Source: Allodiplogaster sudhausi (Eukaryota > Nematoda > Chromadorea > Rhabditida > Diplogasteridae). From it: DNA of 64,000 nucleotides. Below are positions 42,240 to 54,400 of this stretch, one piece after another. The notes beneath the pieces were generated by a model. That model ran no database searches. It had not been told where the DNA came from and was given only the letters and a program-made list of their open reading frames with translations. Within the stretch, counting starts at the first letter, position 1. Each line of letters opens with the position of its first letter. The stretch spans positions 4,227,501 to 4,291,500 of the forward strand of contig CALZFC010000026.1 of NCBI GenBank assembly GCA_945643635.1, read 5' to 3'. The position numbers and the translations under genes were made by a program.

Positions 42240-44979
42240 ATGGGCCAACTCGTGAGCAGAGTCCGACCGGGCGGTGGTGGCAGAGGAGGAGGAGAAGGAC
42301 GACGGAGGAGAAGGGATGGCGTGGATGAGGATGGAGACACGCAGCAGACCTACTCCACTTGTGCAAGTGAGCGGAGTCAGTCACGCTTCTCCGCTCTCTT
42401 AACACCTTCTTCTTTTCTTTTTTTTTCTCTTCTATTTCGCTGCTCTAACAGCTTCCAGAATCATTTAACATTAATTTACTTGAACAAGTCTTTCGCTCCA
42501 TAATTAATAACATCAGATTGGCGTTCAACTGACACGACTCATTGAGTGAACTTATAAACTGAAGCTGTTCTTTCCTTTTGAATAAGGAAAACCTTTTTTT
42601 AAGAGTCGTACTTTGGAGCACACTTCTTGATGGGAGGAGAGCGATACGAATTAGCAAAACCAGAGGCATTCCTTTTCGGAGAGAATTCTGACTTGGATCT
42701 GCTTGGCGACAAACCCGTCGCGGTATGAATTTTATTTTTGTTATAAAATGAGAGCTTTAATTGGTTACCTCACTCATCAGTTCCCGTATGCACGTCAACA
42801 AGTAACCGATCCTGTCCGTCCGCTCAACCTTTTCGTGAACATTCGCAAGGAATCCATCAAATTCACCAGGTACATTTAATATCGAGTTGTAAGAATAGAT
42901 GTCATCAAGGGTTTTGATATTATATTCCATAAGCTTTATTTTCCAGAGTACCAAAGGACGATGAAGCTGACGACCGAGATAGGTATCGAATTGAATTTAT
43001 TTTCGATGCGGATCATCCCTGCTACATTCAAATTCATTTTAACGTCAGAGAACATGCAAGCGACACGGAAATACAGTACGTTGCATGATCAAAGTATTCT
43101 TTGTTTTTTTTTCTTCTATTTATTATTCTCTGATGTAATTGGTCTTGGAAATTACAGATTCATCCATCGGGATTTCCGACATATAGCTTCTTCCGAAAAG
43201 TATTTCTTTGAAACGGGATGCGATCAACACTTTAATAATTTCATATTTGACTCCTCACAGTATGACCTTTCAAAGGTGATGTTTTTTTTCTAATTTTAAG
43301 CAATACATAGATGCTAGCAAATTTGAATGAAATGCGAACAAATTTACTGCCTAGTTCAAGGCGCGCTTAAGATATAAGTTGTACATATTTATAATGCAAT
43401 AACTTATCTGTTTCAGCTTCAATATTCTGGTGGGGCCTTCTATCCGGTGGTAATCGCAGTGCACACCCAGGACGACAAGCAACTCCAAACCACTGCTGCT
43501 ACGGTAGAGGTAAGATAGTTTACGTGTAAACTATCCACGTGAATTGAATGTATTTTCGCATGCTGTTCTTCAAGTCTAAATTGCGCTTTTTTTATTTCTT
43601 TTTTTAAAATAGTTTGCCTCCTTTGCCATACGTGAATGATTCGTGAAAATCGAACGAACTGGTTCTTTAAATTAAACACACTCTTAACTTTCAGTGTGCC
43701 GCGGATAGGAATCAACAGCTTTTGTTGAAGCCTCTTCGGCAGAAGATTGCATTCGACGGAGTTGTCTATCTTTTACAGGTTACTGTACTTCACTTCTTTG
43801 CTAAGGCTTGAACACGCTGTTATCATGCTCTTACAGGAAATCTTTGGACTCGAAAACAAGGAGCAGCACGATATGGATGAGAATGGATTTGAGTGCATTA
43901 TTTGCATGAGCGAGGTGGGCGTTCTTTTCATAGTTAGACTGTGCAAAAGTAGTGAATATAAAGAGAGAAACATGAATAGGCTGTTTATATAATAGGTACG
44001 AGATACTGTCATTCTACCTTGTCGACATTTGTGCCTTTGCAATGGATGCGCCGAGGCTCTTCGGTACAAGGTTGATACGATGCCTAACATCATTCCGACC
44101 AAATCTCAACTTTTTCTCAGCTGAACAACTGCCCAATCTGCCGCTCGCCTTTCCGCGCCCTCATCCAGATAAAGGCGCTGCGCATGGTGAACTCCGTCTC
44201 CATCACAGACACCTCTTCAACTGCGCAGCCCCGATCACAAACAAGGTATAAACTACAAGTTAGAAGCCACCTACCTACTCATTGTCATGTCCTAGATGGG
44301 AAACGCTCTCTCTGGTGGAGGCTCTGAATGGCCCCCTGAGCCACATGCAGCCGTGTGTGCTGGGAGGCACTCCAGCAGCCACTGTCGAAGTGCATGACGA
44401 GGAGAGCGGAGGAGGCCTTCCGAGTAGCGTTTCTGCCAATTCTTCCTTCCGTCCTGCACGCACGAGATCGACACGGATTCATGTTCAGAAGGTGGTTCAC
44501 ACTCTTGTTTTGCTACCACCTTGCAATGCACTTATTGAAGGTGGTTGGGAAACAAGCGACAGACGAGGCGCGCGAGACGGAGGAGGGCATCGAACTCTCC
44601 TCTGCCGAGTACTTCCAGCACCGGCCAGTTAATGTCGTCGTCGTCCAGCCTGCACACTCCACTAAACTGCGCACTTCAACGGTTTCTTTCTTGAACAATG
44701 CCTTAAATACTTCAACAATTCTGAAATATTTTACATCTTTCAGACAAGCGAATCGAGTAAATCGGACACGGAATCAAGCTCGACCGAAAACTGCGAAATG
44801 ACCGCTGAAAACCTCAAGAAAGCTGAAGAGAAAGAACGAGAGGAAATTCAGGTTGAATATGATTGTTTTCTTATTTATTCTTATGGTTAGCATAAACTAT
44901 TTAATATTGTTTTGAGATTGCATCGGACCCTTCGTCGACAGACTCTCAGGATTCGGCCAACGCTCTTCTCTCAAAGTAG
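42240..44979 (+). CDS. MGRN1/RNF157-type RING E3 ubiquitin ligase
   Basis: Membrane-associated E3 of the mahogunin family. Exons in phase: 42240-42366, 42604-42722, 42781-42869, 42947-43075, 43158-43275, 43417-43509, 43695-43778, 43837-43914, 43996-44070, 44121-44245, 44296-44491, 44541-44681, 44744-44851, 44917-44979; 514 residues. I chose the ATG at 42240, not the in-frame one at 42204, because it gives MGQLVSR, an N-myristoylation signal as in MGRN1. Then the conserved SYFGAHFLMGGERYELAKPE and FPYARQ blocks, and a C3HC4 RING at about residues 273-312 (CIICMSE, CRHLCLCNGC, NNCPICRSPFRALIQI), then SLVEALNG. The C-terminal tail is Ser/Glu-rich and poorly conserved. Confidence 0.93.
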
Positions 44980-45661
44980 AAGCATAATTTCCTAACATAA
45001 GCTAAGTCGCAGTTGTGATCCGGGAACGAAACATCCCTTTAATGCGTTCGTTTTCGTATATTTGCAAGTTCAAAGTTGGATGCATAACATGGCACCCGAG
45101 ACGTGTTTTCCGAATGGCATGGACGTGCTATTACGACGAATTAGCCTACATAGCTTTCTCCATTGTCTTTCCAGACAATGTCCCTTTGTCCTTTCTATCT
45201 TGTCACAATGTTCGGCAATTGTTTTGAATTGTTCTATCCTGCTCTTATGTTCGAGAAAGAGCAGCTTTGGCCTGTCCCGCCCCCTTTCCTCGCCATCACT
45301 CTCCGTAACTTCCATACATTCGACGCATTTTACAGTGGCTGCTTCTGAGCGCACGTCTTTCCGCATTTTTGTCTCCTTAAAACAACATTTGTATAGTTAA
45401 AATGTTGAAAGAGTACGAGGAATGTCTGTACAAACTTATTCCCTTGGATTAGTCAAAATTTTTGCCTTTGTTCCTACGCTGTATTTCTTCTCCAAAGAAT
45501 GCATTTGAATACTTGACTGTGGTGCTAGCCTCTCTGGCAAATGATCTTTTCAACGAATAATCAGTAAAGTCAACTTCTTCGATTGTGAATTGCATTACAT
45601 TTTGAACATGAAAAAAGCAGACGAGTATATTAGAATATCTAATAAGCAATTGATCTGGAGA
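44980..45661. other. Intergenic
   Basis: No gene recognised. Probable 3' UTR of the RING gene and 5' region of the next. Confidence 0.5.
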
Positions 45662-46187
45662 ATGGCTTCTCCGCTCGGAAGCGGACCAACGATGGAAGTT
45701 CGCCTAGACGTCGCTTCCATTGACACCGAAGTGGACGATGAGCAGAGAACACTGATTGGCCAGGATAACAGGGCCCACTTTGGTCGCTTCAGTATTCCCT
45801 CTGCGCTCCATCACGAGTACTATCATTCGCATGTCTATGAGGTAGTTCTTTATTTCTGCATCATTTCGAAATTTTTATTTAAAATAGTTAGAAATTATTG
45901 TTGACCCGTGTATATGATCAGTGTAGGGATGATTGATGATGTAATTGAATAAATGTATGTAGTAATTGATTGAATTGTTCTTGCAGCTGAACTGCTTCCG
46001 TTCGTCGTGCCGCGTGTCTCAGTCCTCTCTGCTGCTGGCGTCGATGCTGCTGCTCCTCCTGCTCGCCATCATCGTCGGTGTGCTCGTGGTGACGTGTGCC
46101 TTCATCTCGCTCTCCTCCGACCGACCCTCACAGCCCTCTGCCGCTCTCATCCGTCTTCCCTTCCACACCGATGATGCCTTCGCATCT
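45662..46187 (+). CDS. Single-pass membrane protein, first two coding exons (3' exons not found)
   Basis: Exon 1 45662-45841 (ATG; MASPLGSGPTMEVRLDV, acidic) and exon 2 45987-46187 are in phase. Exon 2 encodes a strong hydrophobic span (LLLASMLLLLLLAIIVGVLV) after a Cys-rich juxtamembrane part (NCFRSSC), so a type II protein with about 75 cytoplasmic residues is predicted. Exon 2 ends at a GTGAGT donor. I found no convincing continuation in the next 5 kb, which is mostly low-complexity. Reading through the donor gives about 90 unconvincing residues. Family not recognised. Confidence 0.6.
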
Positions 46188-47859
46188 GTGAGTCATCACA
46201 GATTCCCAGAGAAGACTGCTCAGATCTTTCGTCATGCCTGGCCTCTTGCTTCTGACCTAACACCATTGACGATTCATACAAATTCCTTCTTCGTATATTA
46301 TGAAGATGAAAAGTACAAATTTTGGCACAAAATATGCAACATCTTCTCTTACACCCTTTTTAAATGTTTTATTTATTTTTATTTTAATAAATTCTGTTTG
46401 ATCTGTATTGTCGTCTGTCTAAAAAAAGAGTATTCAGCTTGTGAAAGATAAAAAAAATAAAAATTTACTACAGAGATGATTTCCATTCATTGATGACCAG
46501 GTCACGAGATGTAAAGACCGTGGTTGTCGGCCATTGTTTCAGTAAAAGCTTTTTTGTCAAACGCACTTTCGAGCCAGAAAGAATTCTCCCTTTTATCACG
46601 CGTGAATTAACCGCATGCATACGCTCCATTCGATGAAAGAACAATTACTTTCAGCGGCAACGAACAGAGCGGAATTCAAACAGAAATGTGGAATCTGCAA
46701 TGTGATTATATAATGGTGGACATATAATGCTGGTATTTGTTAAAATTCGAACGCAATTCCAAAGAATGTGACCAGAATACATACGATTGAAAAGGATAAT
46801 ATTTTCCATTCAGTAAGCCTTCGTGATGTTTACTGGGCATTTTGAAGGGACCTTCTCAATATGAAAGCGATAAAAAAGCAAGCATGACTGAAATAAAATC
46901 CGCAGGTGTCCGGTACTTTCTTTTTTCTTCAGTGTCAACTTACACACGCGAGAGGAGCGTTGTACATATAAAATGCGACTTGCATATGTATGTATATGGA
47001 TAAACAATTAAAAGACGTTTCGTAAAGCAAGATCCAGAAAAAAGTCTAGTTGAAAAGAAATTATGGATGGTGCCAGAGGAATCGTAAGAGCACATTTTTG
47101 CAGAAGAAAATGCAAGAAAGAAAAGAAATGTAAAGGTGAATTTCAGTTCCCATGGAAAACATTAGCAGGAGAGCTTATGAAAGAGGAGACGTCCCAGAGG
47201 TGTGAGATCAGACAGAGCTAAGATGCCTCCCTTCCGAGGTGATGGTGATGTCATAGGAGAAAGAAGGAGAGAAACTAGAGAGCTCAGAGAAGAAGAGAAA
47301 AGCCGAAAAGAGTAGAGGGATACGGAAAATGGAAAACAGAAAGAACAGAAGAGGGAGAAATGCAGATTGTAGCGGAGACTCATTGTCAGAGGGAGAGAGA
47401 ACGAAAGAAGAAACAAGAAGAGAGGAAAGGGAAGGTGAGAAGAGGACGACGGCATCGTCAGCAGAGTCGAGTTCTTCTTTGCGGGCGAGCGCAGTGTGAC
47501 AGATCTCTCACTCTCCCGTCAACTTTTCCTTGGAAACGGTCGGCCGAGATCGCTGCCTTCTCCTTATTGCTGGTTGATCTCTCTGCTATTTTTCAATTCC
47601 TTCTGAAATGATAGGATGTTCTTTGAGAGTGCTTTCGCTTCACATAATCTCGCTTCCTGTTACACTGTGTCCAATCTTACGCCATATTCATTTGATGCTC
47701 AATCACGGCCGGAAGCTGATTCTTCATTTATCATTTTTGAGCGTCTTTTATTCGCAAGTAGTAATCTTGGCGTGGGCGTGGCGAAGCTCTGGGATTGGGA
47801 CTAGTTTGTTTCTTCTCTCATACTAGTGGCAGAGAGTACGACAGAAGGAGAGCGAGAGG

Positions 47860-47892
<33 letters not shown>

Positions 47893-48128
47893 CGAGGGAT
47901 GGAGAAGGAAATAGAGAGAGCATATTGCTTGCGTATTCTCTCGCTCTCGTCTCCCTTGCAGTCTTACCTCTCGTCGCCCTTCATTTCCGCTCTGAGCCAA
48001 GTAACAACTTTCATCGAGGCAGAAAGAGGCCTTGTTTTCGCCGTGCGCAGTCCGCATTGACAATGCCAAGTCTGCTGAGATGAATGGAGTTCCCTCTCCC
48101 TCCATCTTTCCTCCCTCCCTCCCTCTCT

Positions 48129-48178
<50 letters not shown>

Positions 48179-49118
48179 CTCTTCTCACCCTCTTCAATCA
48201 GACTTTAATCTCATAAGATGGAAATCCGCGCTAAATCGCGTATCTGTGTACTATTGTATTAGTTCGAAGATCGTGGGCAGCATACTTGCATATATTCGCT
48301 TGTGTAAAGCCCCTGTCAATAGGAATACATATGTAATCGTTCATTGGCAGCTTGCTCGTGAACGGAAGCTGGCTAACTATCGCGACCTCCACTCTAGAAT
48401 GCATGTCCTCTACCACTGTCCATTCTTCTCTTACCTTCTCGCCTCCTCGCTCTCTTTTCCTTTTTCGTTCTTTTTTACTGTATCGTCCATTTTTCCATTC
48501 ACATATTTTTCTTTACCTTTTTCGTTCTTTTTTTACTGTGTCGTTCATTTTTCTATTCTAATATTTTATTTCTGCTATTCGATCTCTTCCAAGTATACAA
48601 TTTTTTATTGCTTATCGCTTTTTTATGTTTATAACTATTATTATTCTAGAATTCAGTTTCTCGTCAGAAGGACGTACGGAAGCAGATAAAAAGACAATTG
48701 CTGGCACTCTTTAACTGGAATGGCAGCTTTATTGTCTAATGGAAAGTGTATCTTTTAGTGCACACTTGAGCATCCTATTCGCAAGAGGATAACTGGGAGA
48801 CATTGGTGGCATACTTGGGGTTCTCCTATTGTGTAGGGAATATGCTCTATTCAAAACGTCATCCACAAAATGGGGGCTTCTCAAAGTTGGGAAGCAGAAA
48901 TCTCTGCCTCTCGGCTGGCTTCTGTTTCTGGCCGTTGTCATTTTGATCTCATCTCATAAGAGAAGCCCGAGTTGCGCTGCTACTCTCGGCTCTCCGCCGA
49001 GCATCGCTTGCCTCGAGCCGAAATATGAGAAGTGAAGGAGTCGAGGCGACGAAGGAAGTAATGACATGGTCGACCCTCCCTGCCCTCGCTTCCCTCTCTG
49101 CTTCTCTCTCGCCTCCTC

Positions 49119-49149
<31 letters not shown>

Positions 49150-51406
49150 GACCCATGTAAATGCTCCGGGCAAGAAATACACACGTGTAGTCGCATCCAC
49201 TTTCGTGTGCTCTCTGCTCTCTTCTTCCTCTTCTTCCTCTTCTCGTTTCGCATCGGCCGGAAACTGCTTCCTTCCCGAGCAACGTACATGTTTTTTTTTG
49301 GCTGTTTTCGTAAAATTCCTCGGGCTTGTAACATAATGATAGTGATCTAGGATGCATAATGTTCTTTTTGTCTTTTTCTCCATTCTCACTCCACAGAACA
49401 CTTCGCTTACGCTCACTGACTTGGTCTGGCCGAGTCAACAGGCAATTTTCGCAGTGGGGTGTCGCTCCTGCTTTGTATGGCTGGCAGCGGAGCTTCCAGC
49501 TTCTCTTCCTCTTTGGACTGCTCTCCAACATGGCCACTTGCACACCACTCATCAGAGACCTCTCCTTGCCTTCTCTCTCCCTCCTCTCCTCTCTCCCTCC
49601 ACTTCTACTTTCTCATATCCTCCATCGTCAAGCGCGATCTGCCTCTCTTCAGATTACCTTATCGATTCAGAATTAGAAGCACCGTGGCCATACATCCTCT
49701 CCCAGTTTGCAAAAGAGAATACACTGCGTGAGATGTAGCTTGTGCTACGTTCACTGGTTCTGCTTCTTTGATCCTCTCAGACTATGCAGTTTCCATGGCT
49801 ACCTTCGCTTCAAAACAATGCCGCCGAATTCAGCGATAATCTACATAATCCTTATCTTTCTTTCAGCCGTCGAGAATGATTACACATATTAAGAAAACGT
49901 TAGCATACAGTTGCTTCTTTTTTGGAGTCTGTTCATTTTTCAACATTCTTTCTAATGCATCTTATGTAGTCCGGAGCCAACTTTTTTGATCTTCCTCTTG
50001 TGGTAGAGGTGTACTTTACTTGGCTTTTTTTGGTTTTATCTTCTCACTTCTCTTTGCCGGAATTGGGTAGTGATTCCATTAAGAAGTGCAAGCTTCTAGC
50101 TTTGCTTCTCCTTCTTCTCCCCGACCTACTCTTCTGCATTACAACTGTCCCTCCTTTCTCGTCTCCCTCCATCTCTTCAACTCGTGCCACAAAAGGAGTT
50201 CTGAAGTGAGCGCCGCGATGAAAACTTTGTGTGATGAAGAATAGAAAGTGGAAGAAGAGAAGAAGCCTGGCGTGATAAAGAGAAGAGATGACAACCAGAC
50301 GACGGGAAGGAGTTCGCTCTGCAGCTTCTGATGGACGCCGTCCAATTCAATTCCAATTCGATTGTGCGGCTGAAGAAGCTGCTCAGGTCGTCTTTCTTCT
50401 TTCGTCATTGTCTCCTCTATAGTATCCTTTCTCTCCATCCCTCTCTCCCTTCCTCTCTCTCTCTCTCTTCTCTCTCTTTCTCTCTCTCTCTCTTCTCTCT
50501 CTCTCTCCCTCTCTCTTTCCTTCCATCCCCATTAGAGAAGATTCGCCGCTCGTCTCTCACACGCAAACACGACGCGCCTGAAGACGAAGGATGCCGTCAC
50601 GGATGGCCACTGCAGCTTCTTCCCTCTACCCCCTCCTTCCTCTCCCTCTTCTACTTGTCCTCTTCCACGCCCCTTCTCCCTTCCTCTCCCTCTTCCACTT
50701 TCCTCTCCTAGTTCGGAATGCGCGAAAGTTTCCCATATGACCCTGGCGTGCCTCCTCCACATTGTCCAATTCTGCCATTCCGAACAGCCCGCCGACCTTC
50801 AGTTGGAATCTGCAGAATGATGAAGTTTTTTTGACGCTCTCCATAATTGAATATATTTGGCGTTACAGTGAAAGTTGCAGTCGCTATCGTTTTCGTCAGC
50901 TGTGTCTTTTCGTTATCTCTTCATTATTTAGTCACAGCAATTCATTGTCTGCTCTATCTCTTGTCCGTATATGTCCGAGTACAATTTCATGCGTAACTTG
51001 CAATGACTTTTCCTGTAATTCCTGCAACTGAATAGTCGCTTATTGCAGGTGTACTCGTGTTGGCGTGGCAAGTGGCAGAGTGAGTGAGAGAGTTGAAGAC
51101 GCAGAGAAGCAGAGAGCGAAGAGTGGAGCAGAGAGAGAGAGAGAGAGTGGGAGAGGCATGGTTGGTGCGGCCGCGTGGCTGCGCTCTGCTGCTCCTTCGA
51201 CAAGGAGACCTTGTTGAGGAAAGCGGCAAGTTGCTTCCTTCTTTGGGGAGAAGCACCGGTGGCCCTTCTCCGCCTTTTCCGAGAGCATCCGGCATCTCCC
51301 TTAAGCCCCCGGCCACTCTTCCCTCTCTCAGACGATCCCATCTCCACCCTCTTCGTCCTTCCACTCAAGAATACTCGCCCAGTCTCGGTTGTTGGCAGTC
51401 AAGGAG
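46188..51406. other. Gene-poor interval with CT/GA microsatellites
   Basis: (GA)n at 47852-47890, (CT)n at 48117-48190, 49115-49143 and 50452-50520, (GA)n at 51127-51148. A possible short exon around 50331-50385 (MDAVQFNSNSIVRLKKLLR with a following donor) stands alone. The missing 3' exons of the 45662 gene or the promoter of the chloride channel may lie here. Nothing firmer seen. Confidence 0.5.
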
Positions 51407-54400
51407 ATGCTGCTCGATCCATGGATTGAACACTTTGTCACGTTGCTATTGTTCGTCGTGCCCATGACATTCGGCTCCAGTCACTTTGGCGGAGGAGACG
51501 GAAGTGGCAAGCGGAAACTCAAAGAACAAGACATCATCCAGAGGATACTAAAGGACTATGACTGGCGAGTCCGGCCGAGGGGAGGCAATCACAGCTGGCC
51601 AGGTGCGCTTACTTCTTTACACTGTTTTTGCAACATAATTTTTACCAGCGTTATTCTGTTGGTAACATTCCATGCTGAAGTTTTACGAATTGTGTGTAAG
51701 AAAGAGAGCAGGAGACAGAATAAGATTGATCACTTAGTCCTACAACGTTCCATCTTTGCTTGCCTTGTGGTAAGAGAAGAGGAGGAGTGAGTTGCTCTAT
51801 GATGTCGGCTGTCAACATTGCATATGGTGAGGCCCATGACAAGAGTCGGTCATATGCACTGCGGGGAGGCAGAGCAGGCGTGCGAGAGAAGTCCCCCCCC
51901 CTTCCGGGCTTTCATTTCTGAGACAGACTCGGGGCAATGATGGATGAGTGGCAGGAGTGGCACACCTTGCAACATGGCCAGAGGGCCATTATCTACCACT
52001 CTACAACACGAACCAATGCACGCCCACCCTCCTGCCCCCTTCCTTCCTCCCCACTCATTCATTTTTCTACATCCTTCCTCCCCTGCCACTGGCACACCAA
52101 CCAATCATACGACCAAATGGCCCAGGGCAACATGAACAAACATCACCTTTATTTGCATACTCTGCAGCGAGAGCGGGTTGATAGACAACGAAAATGTAGC
52201 AGTCGATGGAAGAATGGAGGATAACGAAGTAATAAGTGATGAGTTCGCCTCCCTGAAATAAGAGAACAACAATTATTACATGGGATGAAATTTTGGCTTG
52301 AAAACCCGAGAAGAAAAGTTTTTTTCAAGAATGGAAAGCGTTAATTTAAATAAAATATGGATTGTCTTTTGATATTACATTCATTAGGAAAAAAAATCTA
52401 TTTATACTGGTGTTTATGTAGGAAAACAAATCAATTTATACCTGCGTGCACGTATTCAATGAATCCAGCAAACCACGTTCAGATACGGGCGGGCCAGTGG
52501 TTGTGACCGTAAACATTTATCTCCGTTCCATCTCTAAAATTGATGACGTTAATATGGAATATTCTGCTCAATTCACGTTTCGGGAAACATGGAGGGATGA
52601 ACGTCTGGCTTATGACCGATATAAGGACGAGAACACGGAGGCTAGCTGTTTATTTCATTCATTCATTTGCCATCAAAAAGTAATACAAAATAAAATAAAA
52701 TAAAACTTATTTTCTAACAAATATACATATATGTTTGTACATATCACAGGTTCCTCCGTTCCTCGTCTTGGCAACAAGTGAGCACGCCGATCTTTCACAA
52801 CAAATTTGGATGCCTGATACATTCTTTCAAAATGAAAAGTCAGTTTATTTTTTTTTAATGATTCAACCTCACCATTCACTGAGAAATTACAACTGCTTAA
52901 ATTTGCTTATTTAGTCTTTAAAAATAATTAAATTGAGGGAAGCGAGAAGACATCTCATCGATAAGCCGAATGTTCTGATTCGTATTCATCCGGATGGTGA
53001 GATTCTCTACAGCGTCAGGTGACACTCCTTTAAAAGTATTAATGACAAAATCAATTTGTAAAAATTATATTTCTAATATCCGAAATACGACATAAACGGT
53101 TTTTTAACTGTACTCGTCAACCATTAGTCATTGATATTATGCAGGCTAAGTCTGGTGTTGTCGTGTCTGATGTCACTGGAGTACTATCCACTCGACCGGC
53201 AAACGTGTCTCATCGATCTCGCATCATGTAAGACTTCCTTTTCTTGCTTTTCCACTCATTCCAACGCGAATCTCGTCTCCCTTTTCTTTCTCTGTAATAT
53301 ACATATGATGGTGCTGGGAATGATGAAGGAGTGCGTTGCGCATTGCAATTAGGCCGGCTGGCCACCCAACCAATATCGCATTTCAAGTCCTTCTTCATAT
53401 TCAAACTTACACAGAAATGTTCTCGGATATGAATGAATTCCTAGGTAGATCATATTTCGCATGGTCGACAAAAACTCAAGATTGTGGCGGTGAAATACAC
53501 ATTTCTTCGCATAATTGTAGCATCTCTTCACATATTCAAATTCTGATTCACTATTATTTGTCGTCCTCATCAAAGTGGCTTTTGCTTTCAGATGCCTATA
53601 CTACTCAAGATATCAAATATGCGTGGAAGTCGGAAAAGCCGATTCAGCAGAAGGAGGGGCTCAGGCAGTCGCTGCCCTCCTTCGAGCTGCAAGATGTCCT
53701 CACTGCCTATTGTACTAGTAAGACGAATACAGGTATGTTACGCAATCGCGCATTGTAGACGATCCATAATAAAAGCAGAACTGGCATATATCAAAGGGGT
53801 TCACTAGTAAAAGAGATCGCCCAAGAGAGAAGTCCTTTGTCTGTCCACTGTCTCTGCTTTGTCTTGTCTCCCTCCACCGATGTCTCCCTCGTATTCCTCG
53901 TTCCCAGCGTGTTTTGCTTGGAGTGCGTGAATGACCATTCATTGGCTTGATATGCGTGTGGGCTGCCCAGAGAAGCGGGCCATGCTGAGACCCTTGCGGG
54001 AGCAGGCCCCAGCATGGCTCCCCCCGTTGGTTGCATGCGCCTCTCTTGCTTCTGCATTCCAGGTGAGTACTCTTGTCTCCGCACCGAAATGATTCTGAGA
54101 CGCGAGTTTTCCTACTACCTCCTGCAGGTCCGCGCCATTCCTAGACAAGATCTTTTAACCATAAAATAGTACTCCATGCTGTACATTCATTCACATTAGT
54201 GACTTTGTGAGTGAGGAAGAAACGAAGCATGCCAGAGAATTGCCAAGAGAGTATGTGGAATGAAGAGAGGGTCTCCTTGTCTCTCTCTCTCTTTCTCCTT
54301 CCAGCTCTACATTCCCTCCTTCATGCTCGTCATCGTTTCATGGGTGTCATTCTGGCTCGACAAGGACTCCGTTCCTGCCAGAGTAACGCTTGGTCAGCTT

